Source of the DNA: Archaeoglobaceae archaeon
GTDB taxonomy: Archaea > Halobacteriota > Archaeoglobi > Archaeoglobales > Archaeoglobaceae
Length of the DNA: 64,000 nucleotides
Reading direction: 5' to 3'
Assembly (NCBI GenBank): GCA_027028145.1
Contig: JALVJV010000011.1
Span: forward strand, 1-64,000
In this document: positions 53,009-60,420 of the stretch, piece by piece
Layout: every line of letters begins with the position of its first letter
Numbering within the stretch: the stretch's first letter is position 1
Translations under genes and position numbers: made by a program
Notes under the pieces: model-generated
What the model was told of the DNA's origin: nothing
The model's input: the letters and a program-made list of their open reading frames with translations, nothing else
Databases searched by the model: none

Positions 53009-53695
53009 ATGCTAAAGTTGGTATTTCTCGAAACTTCGCTCGAACTTGTCCCGCCGAGCATCGCGAGGCATCCCGCAGTAGTAAAGGATGCAAGGAGAAG
53101 GAAAAAGAAGCCTACAAAGATTATCTTGGACGATTCGAAGCATCATGCGGCGATGAAGGATTTGGATGCGAGGGAGAAGAGGGGAAGACCGGATATAATC
53201 CACCAATGCCTGCTTTCCGTTTTGGATTCGAGGGCTTCAAGGTTCGTCGACATCTACGTTCATACGCTCGACGACACTATAATATGGATAAACAACGAGA
53301 CGAGGTTGCCGAGGAACTACAACAGATTCATAGGACTCATGGAGGATTTATTTGAGAAGAAGGAGATAAAAGCCGGAGATAAGGTTCTGCTTAAGATTTT
53401 GGATGCCGAGCTTGAGGACATTCTTAAGGACGTAGAAGCAGTAGTCGTTTTAACCGAAAAAGGCGAAAGGGATGAGAAATTTTTGAGAGAGATCGTAAGA
53501 AGCAGAGACGACCTCGCGATCTGTATCGGAGCCTTTCCCCACGGCGATTTCGAGGAGGATACGTTGGAGATATTGGAAGAATTCGAAGCGGAATTCGTTG
53601 CGATAGCCAAAGAACCTCTCACAAGCTTATATATAACGAACAGGGTGATATGCATCTACGAAGATGAGAGAGTTCTATCTGATCGAAATCGCTAA
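53009..53695 (+). CDS. nep1: rRNA pseudouridine N1-methyltransferase Nep1 (Emg1)
   Basis: 228 residues of the SPOUT class; methylates N1 of the pseudouridine at 16S position 914 (M. jannaschii numbering) during small-subunit assembly. It contains LVFLETSLELVP, DDSKHHAAMK and RRGKRGRPDIIHQCLL-like REKRGRPDIIHQCLL, IYVHTLDDTIIWINNETRLPRNYNRF in two parts, and the SAM knot segments ICIGAFPHGDF and SLYITNRVICIYE. The start is the ATG at 53009, 2 nt after the YjbQ stop. The 3' end overlaps thiL by 32 nt. Confidence 0.94.
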   Translation: MLKLVFLETSLELVPPSIARHPAVVKDARRRKKKPTKIILDDSKHHAAMKDLDAREKRGRPDIIHQCLLSVLDSRASRFVDIYVHTLDDTIIWINNETRLPRNYNRFIGLMEDLFEKKEIKAGDKVLLKILDAELEDILKDVEAVVVLTEKGERDEKFLREIVRSRDDLAICIGAFPHGDFEEDTLEILEEFEAEFVAIAKEPLTSLYITNRVICIYEDERVLSDRNR

Positions 53696-54569
53696 AAAAA
53701 TGCTAAAAGTCGAGAGGGAAGACGTAATCGTAGGAATCGGCGAAGACGACTGTGCAGTGGTTAGGATCGGCAACAAGAACGTCGTCATGACCGCAGACTG
53801 CTTACACGAGAAAACGGATTTTCCGTCCGGAATAAAGCCTGAAGAGATCGGTCATTTGGCTTTAGCCGTAAATCTGAGCGATTTGGCTGGATGCGGTGCC
53901 AAGCCCTCGTTCTTCCTCTATACGATAACTCTGACGAGGGATACGGATGAAGAAAAATTCAGGGGGATTTTGAAGGGCATGAAGGATCTCGCCGACAGAT
54001 ACGATGTTGCCGTAATCGGAGGGGACACCGACTTCGGCGATGAACTGCACATCTCAGGATTCGCAATCGGAGAAGCCGAGAGGTTCGTCACCCAAAGCGG
54101 AGCGAAGGTTGGAGATTACGTGTGCGTAACGGGTTTGCTCGGGAAGGCACAGCTTAGTTTGGAACAACTATTCTCCGGATACGATCGCGACGAAATAGCT
54201 TATCCAGAATCTCTATTCAAGCCCGAACCGAGGATAAAGGAGGGAATCGAAATATCGAAGCATGCGAATGCGATGACGGACATCAGCGACAGCTTAGCGA
54301 TTTCTCTCAACCTTATTGCAGAGAAGAGTAATGTGGGAATAGAAATTTACGAGAACTCGATTAAGCTCGACCATCTGCTCGGCTACGTGGACTACGAAAA
54401 GGCACTCGAACTGTTTTTGTATGCCGGCGGAGACTACGAGCTCGTATACACTTCCAAGCAATGTCAACACGTAAGAATCGGGAAGGTCGTCGAAGGGAGT
54501 GGAGTTTGGTTGATCAGAAAGGACGGAAGAAGGGAGAGGATCGAATTCAAGGGCTTTAGCCATCGATAA
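53664..54569 (+). CDS. thiL: Thiamine-monophosphate kinase
   Basis: 301 residues of the PurM/ThiL ATPase fold. The N-terminal IGEDDCAVVRI, VMTADCLHEKTDF, GHLALAVNLSDLAGCGAKP, GGDTDFGDELHISGFAIG and ANAMTDISDSLAISL motifs bind Mg-ATP and ThMP. It makes thiamine diphosphate, the active cofactor. It is translationally coupled to nep1 through the 32-nt overlap. Confidence 0.95.
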   Translation: MREFYLIEIAKKMLKVEREDVIVGIGEDDCAVVRIGNKNVVMTADCLHEKTDFPSGIKPEEIGHLALAVNLSDLAGCGAKPSFFLYTITLTRDTDEEKFRGILKGMKDLADRYDVAVIGGDTDFGDELHISGFAIGEAERFVTQSGAKVGDYVCVTGLLGKAQLSLEQLFSGYDRDEIAYPESLFKPEPRIKEGIEISKHANAMTDISDSLAISLNLIAEKSNVGIEIYENSIKLDHLLGYVDYEKALELFLYAGGDYELVYTSKQCQHVRIGKVVEGSGVWLIRKDGRRERIEFKGFSHR

Positions 54570-54577
54570 GACTGCAC

Positions 54578-55183
54578 TCACTCGATCTTCTCACCCAACC
54601 TTATGCCGTCCTCGTCTAAAATCAACTCGTAAAACTTGCTCGGAGGCTTGTTAGGATTCTTCTTAACTCTGATACCCCTTTTGATCTTCAAACCCTCCAG
54701 TATCTCTTCTATTTCAATTACGTAGTCCGCTTCGTTCTCGAGCATGGCTAAGACCCTCTTATCCGCGAGCCTCTTATCGACCGTGGCGATCAAAACGCCC
54801 TTCTTATCTCTAATTATGTCGCAGATCTCCTGAAATAGCTGGTAAACCTTCTCGGGAGGATGGATTATTAGGAGGGGCTGAAGGATATCCGTCAAGCCCA
54901 CACTCTCTTCGAGCCTCTTCACCGCAAGCGAGATCGTGAACAACTCGTGCAACGTGAAGTTATCGTTCGGAGTTACTATCTTAGCATCTTTCAACTCCCT
55001 CCTGAGGTCGTCTTCCAACCTCTTCGGAACTATCGCAAAAACCCTGTATCCTTCCTTAATCGCGTTCTTCAAAAATCCTAAGGATAGCCTCAGGCCTATG
55101 TCCCCTACGGCTTCGATCAGAACAACCCTCCCGCCCGCGATATCTCCAACGATCTCGTCGAACTTCGGAACGTCAAACTTCAT
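54578..55183 (-). CDS. RecA/KaiC-fold protein without Walker A, unknown function
   Basis: 201 residues. The fold is suggested by GGRVVLIEAVGDIGLRLSLGFLKNAIKEGYRVF at the P-loop position, where the GxxxxGKT motif is replaced by EAVGDIGLR, and by GVLIATVDKR and YVIEIEEILEGLKIKRGIRV later on. This mirrors KaiC/FlaH-like proteins that have lost ATP binding. The start overlaps the end of the upstream paralogue by 11 nt. Partner and role are unknown. Confidence 0.65.
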   Translation of the reverse strand: MKFDVPKFDEIVGDIAGGRVVLIEAVGDIGLRLSLGFLKNAIKEGYRVFAIVPKRLEDDLRRELKDAKIVTPNDNFTLHELFTISLAVKRLEESVGLTDILQPLLIIHPPEKVYQLFQEICDIIRDKKGVLIATVDKRLADKRVLAMLENEADYVIEIEEILEGLKIKRGIRVKKNPNKPPSKFYELILDEDGIRLGEKIE

Positions 55184-55859
55184 GGATCTTTGCCACTTCG
55201 CATTTGGTTGGGTTTATAGATTTTACTAAATATATATACTTATTAATTTTCTTGCGCCTAACGTCAACGACGCCTTCGATTCGAACTACGCTCGTAGCCA
55301 TGCTTTCGAATATTGCAAGGGATCTTCTGTCCAGAGCATCGTAATTCAAAAATCCTATAAAAGTTACGCTCGGTAGGGCGACTTTGAGTCCGGCGAGTTC
55401 CCTTAAAAAGCACCTTATGTCGAAATGCAGGTCTATCTGCTCTATTCCGCTTAAGATTAGGAGATTGTTTTCGCGGCTGTCCTTCATGAACGAGTAAAAT
55501 TTCGAAATTATCTTGGTGATTTCGTTCAGCGGAACGTTTACGATGTTAAAGCCCGGAAATTCCGAAACGAAGTTTGAAACGCTGATTATGGGTGTTTTCT
55601 TTATCGCATCGAGTAACTCCGGCATCTCTCCTTTGAGAGCCTTTAAGAGTGCGTATAGTTTAACGTGAAGCTTGTCACCGATCTCCACAAACACGGACTT
55701 GCCCATGGAGACGAGTCTGAACGGTAGTAGCTCTACGTTCGATAGGCTGTTGTATTCGATTAGAACTACCTCTCCTTCGACAATCCTTTTTAGGACGAGA
55801 TTTATCGGCTTAGGAAGGTCGAGCATCTTCATACCGTCCGAAGTTATTTCTACCCTCAT
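55173..55859 (-). CDS. RecA/KaiC-fold protein without Walker A (paralogue), unknown function
   Basis: 228 residues. Like its downstream neighbour it has a strand-loop-helix at the expected P-loop (EGEVVLIEYNSLSNVELLPF) but no Walker A. It also contains ENNLLILSGIEQIDLHFDIR where Walker B would be and VVRIEGVVDVRRKKINKYIY near the end. It may belong to the archaeal DUF257-like group; I am unsure. The two genes form a leftward pair with overlapping ends, which suggests a hetero-oligomer. Confidence 0.65.
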   Translation of the reverse strand: MRVEITSDGMKMLDLPKPINLVLKRIVEGEVVLIEYNSLSNVELLPFRLVSMGKSVFVEIGDKLHVKLYALLKALKGEMPELLDAIKKTPIISVSNFVSEFPGFNIVNVPLNEITKIISKFYSFMKDSRENNLLILSGIEQIDLHFDIRCFLRELAGLKVALPSVTFIGFLNYDALDRRSLAIFESMATSVVRIEGVVDVRRKKINKYIYLVKSINPTKCEVAKIHEV

Positions 55860-55936
55860 AATCTTTTTTAAATCACCTCTAACTTCGATTATACCCTACT
55901 CTATCCGACCCGACGACCCCGTCTAAATCCTTTTTC

Positions 55937-55990
55937 ATAATGATTATCACTATAATTAGGTGAACACCAACCTTTATAAGTTTTCCCGCA
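55937..55990. promoter_or_regulatory. AT-rich intergenic region with AGGT-N8-ACCT dyad
   Basis: The 200 nt between 55859 and 56059 hold no gene. AGGTGAACACCAACCT (55958-55973) has inverted AGGT/ACCT ends, and the preceding AATGATTATCACTATAATT loosely resembles a metalloregulator site. A TATA-like CTTTAATTTATC about 27 nt before 56059 probably serves ribose-1,5-bisphosphate isomerase as a leaderless gene. Confidence 0.35.
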
Positions 55991-56058
55991 GAACATTTTT
56001 TATAAAATTGTTTTATTACAGCACAACTTTAATTTATCTTCGAGTGGTCTGAATATTC

Positions 56059-57009
56059 ATGGATGCGTTCAAGCTTGTCGAAGATGCGGCGATTAAGATC
56101 AAGACCATGGAGGTCAGAGGTGCCGCAAGAATCGCGAAATTCGCGGCCGAAACCCTCAAGAGGTTCGCCGAACTGATAGACAAAGATTTCGATAAGAACA
56201 TGAAATGGGCGGCGGAGAAGCTCATGAACACCCGTCCTACGGCTGTAAGCCTGTTCAACGCGATAAATTACGTCATGAGCTACGGCGGAAGGAACGACGA
56301 GGAAAAGAAAAGGGATGCGATCAGGAGAGCCGATGAGTTTATAAGATGGGTGGACACGGCGAGGAAGAAGATTGGGGAAATAGGAGCCAAGAGGATCAAG
56401 GACGGCTACGTGATAATGACGCACTGCAACTCCTCTGCGGCTCTATCGGTAATAAAGACCGCACATCGAATGGGAAAGAAAATAGAGGTAGTAGCGACGG
56501 AATCCCGTCCGAGGTATCAGGGACATCTCACAGTTAAAGAGTTGAGCGAAGAGGGGATTCCTGTTACTCTCATAGTGGATTCGGCCGTCAGATACTTCAT
56601 GAACGATGTGGATTGCGTCATCGTCGGAGCCGACACTATAACCGTCAACGGGGCACTGATAAATAAGATTGGAACGTCTCAGATAGCTCTGTGCGCGAAG
56701 GAGGCGAGGGTTCCCTTTATGGTCGCGGCTGAGACTTACAAGTTCAGTCCGAAAACGCTATTCGGCGAGCTTGTGGTTATAGAGGAGAGAGATCCGGAGG
56801 AGGTAGCTCCAAAAGACATTTTAAATCTGAAGAACGTCAAAGTAAGAAATCCAGCGTTCGACGTCACTCCGAGAGATTACATCGACCTAATAATCACGGA
56901 AATCGGAGCAATCCCGCCGGAAATGGCTTACGTGATAATCAGAGAGCGTTTGGGATACACCGGAATAAATTACGATGAGATCAAAGTTTCCGCAAGGCAT
57001 TTTGACTGA
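56059..57009 (+). CDS. Ribose-1,5-bisphosphate isomerase
   Basis: 316 residues of the eIF2B-like family. It converts ribose 1,5-bisphosphate to ribulose 1,5-bisphosphate in the archaeal AMP/NMP degradation pathway with AMP phosphorylase and type III RuBisCO. Catalytic residues are C123 in MTHCNSSAAL and D192 in VIVGADTIT. Substrate contacts appear in VVATESRPRYQG and NKIGTSQIAL. AMP phosphorylase and RuBisCO genes are not in this window. The TATA-like element 27 nt upstream supports the start. Confidence 0.95.
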   Translation: MDAFKLVEDAAIKIKTMEVRGAARIAKFAAETLKRFAELIDKDFDKNMKWAAEKLMNTRPTAVSLFNAINYVMSYGGRNDEEKKRDAIRRADEFIRWVDTARKKIGEIGAKRIKDGYVIMTHCNSSAALSVIKTAHRMGKKIEVVATESRPRYQGHLTVKELSEEGIPVTLIVDSAVRYFMNDVDCVIVGADTITVNGALINKIGTSQIALCAKEARVPFMVAAETYKFSPKTLFGELVVIEERDPEEVAPKDILNLKNVKVRNPAFDVTPRDYIDLIITEIGAIPPEMAYVIIRERLGYTGINYDEIKVSARHFD

Positions 57010-57017
57010 ACGAGTTT

Positions 57018-57209
57018 TTATACTCTTTTAGTCTCAACTTCCGAAATGTATGCTGTCAATAACGGATGCATTTCGTATATTCCAGCAATTTCGCTTGACA
57101 CCAACTGAACAACAGCGTAGAGGGTTAAACATAGCAGAAATACAACCGTTCCGATCAGCATAGCTACCGCAACGTAATCCGGGAACATCATGTATCCGTG
57201 CAAATACAT
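57018..57209 (-). CDS. Small membrane protein, unknown
   Basis: 63 residues with one long hydrophobic segment (VAVAMLIGTVVFLLCLTLYA) and a polar C-terminal tail EIAGIYEMHPLLTAYISEVE. It fits neatly in the gap between two genes, in the same orientation as the oxidoreductase upstream. The family is not recognised, and coding is supported mainly by composition and placement. Confidence 0.5.
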   Translation of the reverse strand: MYLHGYMMFPDYVAVAMLIGTVVFLLCLTLYAVVQLVSSEIAGIYEMHPLLTAYISEVETKRV

Positions 57210-57248
57210 AGTATGATCTCGACGATGTAGAGATTTTAGCTTTCCGAT

Positions 57249-58475
57249 CTAAGAAAGGTCTTCCTTCACGGCTCGGGCAACTTCGATACCGGCTTTTATA
57301 CTACCGTTCATGCTTCTCTCCGGATAGTTTGGCGGGGAGGTCATTCCCGCTACGTAAAAACCTTTCAGTTTTGTTCTATACGGTGTAATCTTTTTCAGAT
57401 ATCCTTTTTCGTATATCGGACCGCTGTATTTGGCTTTGAAGATTTCAATCCAGTTTACATCCTTATCGCTCAGCCCGAATCTGCTTACCTCCTTAAGATA
57501 GAGTTTTCTTAGCTCGTCGTTGCTCTTGTTGAAGAGCCAGCCGTTTGGAGCGGAATAGCTCGCGAGGTATATTACGTGTTCTCCGTAATCTTCAAACGGC
57601 ATGAAATGTGTGTGCTCTATTATCGCTCCGAACACTTTCGAGTCCGCAACGTTCGTCCAGTATATGTCCTCGGTTACAGACTCCTTAGCTCCTATCAACG
57701 CGCAAACCGAACTCTGATACTTAATGTCAGGAATTCCAGCCGCTTTTTTTATTTTCTCATCGAGAGTCGGTAGAGGGGCGGTGTATACTACGACGTCGAA
57801 TCTCTCACCGTTCACCTCAAACCTTTCGCCGATCTTTTCTATCTTTTTTACCTCTTCCTTTCTCACATTAAGACCCTCGCTCATCCTTACTATGAGCTCG
57901 TGAAATCCTCGCCTTACGTAGCCCAACTCCTCACCGCTGAGCTTTCTGTTGCTCCTTATTGCAACCCTCGCAAGAAGCCAAGCGTAACTTACTTCCTTGT
58001 AGTATTCCCCGAATTTAGCTCTGAGAAGAGGCATGAAGAATTTGTTTAGTATCTCCTCTCCGAGCTCTTCCTTGATCCCATCGACGACACCTCTGTTGTC
58101 CTCCCTTGTGTAGTCCCTCCTCCTGCTCTTCAGCGTAAACATCGCGAGCTTTATCTTATCGAGTAAACTTAGGTGGGGATACCTTAGAATTTCAATCGGA
58201 GTGTTTAATGGATAGATTTTTCCATCGAAGGCGTATCCCGTTCTCGCAATCCGCCACGTGATCTTGAGGCCCAAATTTTTTGCAAGCTCGATCAACTCGT
58301 TATCTCCTTTGAAACAGTGGTGGTAGAACTTCTCGATGCAGTAACTTCCCGTGCAGTAGGAAGAAGCTAAACCTCCAACATCGTTTTTTTCAAATACGAC
58401 GACATCGGCATATCCTTCAAGCTCTAAAGCGCAACTCATTCCGGTTAAACCGGCACCGACTACTGCGACCTTCAT
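57249..58475 (-). CDS. FAD-dependent oxidoreductase (amine oxidase/protoporphyrinogen oxidase-like)
   Basis: 408 residues. The dinucleotide-binding motif VVGAGLTGMSCALELE is at residues 5-20, followed by VVVFEKNDVGGLASSY. The C-terminal FAD-contact motif is FYVAGMTSPPNYPERSMNGSIKAG. The pattern fits the NAD(P)-binding Rossmann/amine-oxidase group often annotated as UDP-galactopyranose mutase-like or protoporphyrinogen oxidase-like. The substrate is unknown. No membrane segments are visible. Confidence 0.85.
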   Translation of the reverse strand: MKVAVVGAGLTGMSCALELEGYADVVVFEKNDVGGLASSYCTGSYCIEKFYHHCFKGDNELIELAKNLGLKITWRIARTGYAFDGKIYPLNTPIEILRYPHLSLLDKIKLAMFTLKSRRRDYTREDNRGVVDGIKEELGEEILNKFFMPLLRAKFGEYYKEVSYAWLLARVAIRSNRKLSGEELGYVRRGFHELIVRMSEGLNVRKEEVKKIEKIGERFEVNGERFDVVVYTAPLPTLDEKIKKAAGIPDIKYQSSVCALIGAKESVTEDIYWTNVADSKVFGAIIEHTHFMPFEDYGEHVIYLASYSAPNGWLFNKSNDELRKLYLKEVSRFGLSDKDVNWIEIFKAKYSGPIYEKGYLKKITPYRTKLKGFYVAGMTSPPNYPERSMNGSIKAGIEVARAVKEDLS

Positions 58476-58541
58476 CCACCGACACTTTCAAAATTTAAGG
58501 TATTAATAGTGATCCATCGTTTAATTTAGGCTAACCGAAAA

Positions 58542-58569
58542 ATTCAAATACTTTTGAATATATATTCAA
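58542..58569. promoter_or_regulatory. Overlapping palindromes on the TATA box of the Fe-S/DUF5320 genes
   Basis: TTGAATATATATTCAA (58554-58569) is a perfect 16-bp palindrome centred on the TATA box. An upstream half-site ATTCAA (58542-58547) forms a second dyad with TTGAAT at 58554-58559. Three half-sites around a promoter suggest regulated expression of the two downstream genes. Confidence 0.55.
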
Positions 58570-58594
58570 TATCGTGTGGGGACGTGGAAGAGGA

Positions 58595-58888
58595 ATGGGT
58601 AGAAGAAGGATGCAGAGAAGAAGGATGAGATGCAGAAGGGGTAGGAGATGGCTCGGATTCCAGTTACCCTCCATTCCGATAAGATTTCCAAGCATAAGGA
58701 GGGTTAAAGAAGACGAGAAGGTTCGGCAGATATACGAGCTACTTCCCAAGAGGGATTGCGGAGCCTGCGGATACGAAAGCTGTTACGAATGCGCTCTCGC
58801 CATAGCGAGTGGTGAAGCACCGCCTGATATCTGCAGAATAGTCGGAAAGAAAATTGCTCCCCAGATTGAAAGGATATTGAGGAGGTGA
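58595..58888 (+). CDS. Arg-rich protein with a four-Cys [4Fe-4S] domain
   Basis: 97 residues from the ATG at 58595. A GTG at 58574 would lie only about 12 nt from the TATA centre, so the later ATG is preferred. The first 25 residues are Arg/Gly-rich (GRRRMQRRRMRCRRGRRW). The C-terminal domain LPKRDCGACGYESCYECAL with a further Cys in PPDIC has the C-x2-C-x4-C-x16-C pattern of the Fe-S domain in RnfB and the corrinoid Fe-S protein. It probably carries electrons or assists cluster transfer. It lies 5 nt before the DUF5320 gene. Confidence 0.8.
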   Translation: MGRRRMQRRRMRCRRGRRWLGFQLPSIPIRFPSIRRVKEDEKVRQIYELLPKRDCGACGYESCYECALAIASGEAPPDICRIVGKKIAPQIERILRR

Positions 58889-58893
58889 TGGGT

Positions 58894-59142
58894 ATGTGGT
58901 GGAGGTGGAAGAGGTATCCCGGATTCGGTCCTTGGAGCCACCTTCCGCCTTGGGAGAGACCCGGCTGGAAGTTCGGAAGGGGTAGATGCTGGTGGCTCTT
59001 TGCGAATCCGAAGTATATGGAACAGTATTTCGCTCTATCTAAGGAGGAAGAACTGAGGATGCTCGAAGAGATGGAGAGGTATTTGGAGGAAGAGCTAAGA
59101 ATGATCAGAAGGAGAATCGAAGAGTTGAGAAGGGAGCGCTGA
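58894..59142 (+). CDS. DUF5320-like small protein
   Basis: 82 residues from the ATG at 58894 (MWWRWKRYPG). The ribosome-binding site GGAGGTG (58881-58887) lies 6 nt upstream of it, while two earlier in-frame starts overlap that site. The N-terminal half is Trp/Gly/Pro-rich, with WWRWKRYPGFGPW and RPGWKFGRGRCWW. The C-terminal half is a coiled coil (EEELRMLEEMERYLEEELR). DUF5320 proteins often accompany NifX/MRP-type Fe-S or cofactor proteins. Function unknown. Confidence 0.75.
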   Translation: MWWRWKRYPGFGPWSHLPPWERPGWKFGRGRCWWLFANPKYMEQYFALSKEEELRMLEEMERYLEEELRMIRRRIEELRRER

Positions 59143-59196
59143 TAACGTCCCTCTATTTTTTTATGCCTCATAGGAATCCACTTATCCCGTTCATTT

Positions 59197-59868
59197 TCAG
59201 AATCCGTCGTAAAGTCTCGAACACAAGAATTCCGGCAGTCCTGCTTTTCTCACGGCTTCGCAGACCTCTTCGATATCGTATTCAACTCTCTTAAGCTGAA
59301 CCTCGTTCTTTTCCGTATCGTATATTGCGAAAGCCGAGCGGGGATCTCCGTCCCTCGGCTGACCGACACTACCGGGATTCAAGAAGAAGTAACCGTCGAG
59401 CTTTCTGATGAACTGGATGTGGGTGTGTCCGACAACTATGTTCCTTTTGAGCATTCTTAGGAATTCTACGACCATCGGCTCTTCTGGAAATATGTAAACT
59501 TCGAAAGCTGTTTCGTCATCCGCCGGAATGCCGTGGTAAACGCTGAACCATTCGGTTTCGATCTTTATCGGAAGTTTCGACAGCCATTCCAAGTATTCTT
59601 TCTTCAGATGTCTTCTCGTCCACCTTCCGGCTTCCTCCGCATAGGGATTGAATCCCGAGAAATCGTTGTTCGCCACGGCGTAGTCGTGGTTACCCATGAC
59701 GCTCTCTATCCCCTCTTTTATGAATAACTCTACCACCTCGTTTGGATAGGGATAGTAGCCGACTACATCTCCGGCGCAGTAGATCTTATCGCAGTGGTTG
59801 AGTTTTTCGAGAACGGTTTCAAGTGCTATCAGGTTTCCGTGAACGTCTGAAATTAGTCCGACCTTCAT
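59197..59868 (-). CDS. Calcineurin-like metallophosphoesterase
   Basis: 223 residues. The metal motifs run ISDVHGN (residues 6-12), CAGDVVGYYPYPNE (near 32), MGNHDYA (near 58), VYHGIP and VVGHTH (near 145), and NPGSVGQPRDGDPRSAF closes the family signature. This is the YfcE-like group with a helical cap insertion. The substrate is unknown. Confidence 0.9.
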   Translation of the reverse strand: MKVGLISDVHGNLIALETVLEKLNHCDKIYCAGDVVGYYPYPNEVVELFIKEGIESVMGNHDYAVANNDFSGFNPYAEEAGRWTRRHLKKEYLEWLSKLPIKIETEWFSVYHGIPADDETAFEVYIFPEEPMVVEFLRMLKRNIVVGHTHIQFIRKLDGYFFLNPGSVGQPRDGDPRSAFAIYDTEKNEVQLKRVEYDIEEVCEAVRKAGLPEFLCSRLYDGF

Positions 59869-59953
59869 ACTACGATTTGCAATCTCCGTTATTTAATTGT
59901 TTTTAAATAAATTTAAATATCATATCGTGAGAAATACTTTATCGGTGGTAGCC

Positions 59954-60301
59954 ATGTGCGTGGAACTGGGCGAACTGTATAGGTATTCCATATCGGAATC
60001 AGGAGATTGTATCGAACTGAGGCTCTACGAGAACAGGAGCGGGAAGGAGAAGGACTTCGAGTGGGGTATTGCCGGAGAAATCATAGCAAAGAGGTTAAAG
60101 AAAGTAAAGGGTGTCGATTGTGCTTGCTACTCACCGGCTCTCCAGCGCTTGTGCGTAAAGATATCCAAGAACACCGAAGGTTTGGATGCGATCGTTAGAG
60201 CGATTCTCGACATAGTGAGCGATGTGATGACGCGTTACATGACCGCAACCGGCAAAGCCAAGCTCGTCCTCGATGAGTTCGGGATTGAACAGATTTCCTA
60301 A
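59954..60301 (+). CDS. Protein of unknown function
   Basis: 115 residues from the ATG at 59954, preceded by GGTGGT. The sequence starts CVELGELYRYSISESGDCIELR and has a paired Cys (VDCACYSP) plus a further Cys, followed by a helix EGLDAIVRAILDIVSDVM. An upstream longer frame to 59897 lacks a ribosome-binding site. No family is recognised. The cysteines could bind a metal or form disulfides; this is speculative. Confidence 0.65.
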   Translation: MCVELGELYRYSISESGDCIELRLYENRSGKEKDFEWGIAGEIIAKRLKKVKGVDCACYSPALQRLCVKISKNTEGLDAIVRAILDIVSDVMTRYMTATGKAKLVLDEFGIEQIS

Positions 60302-60420
60302 AATTTTTTAATTTCGAAAGCTCTGCTCGTATTCATACGATTCTGTAGCATCGAGTTGAAGTGTGCCGTCGATAGGCATTATCCAAAAGTCTTAAAAGAT
60401 TTGAAGGAGCAAAAGGCTTG

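Noticed and set aside
55930-55960. Fur-box-like AT-rich stretch
   Set aside because: It resembles the Fur consensus only loosely, and no nearby gene suggests iron control.
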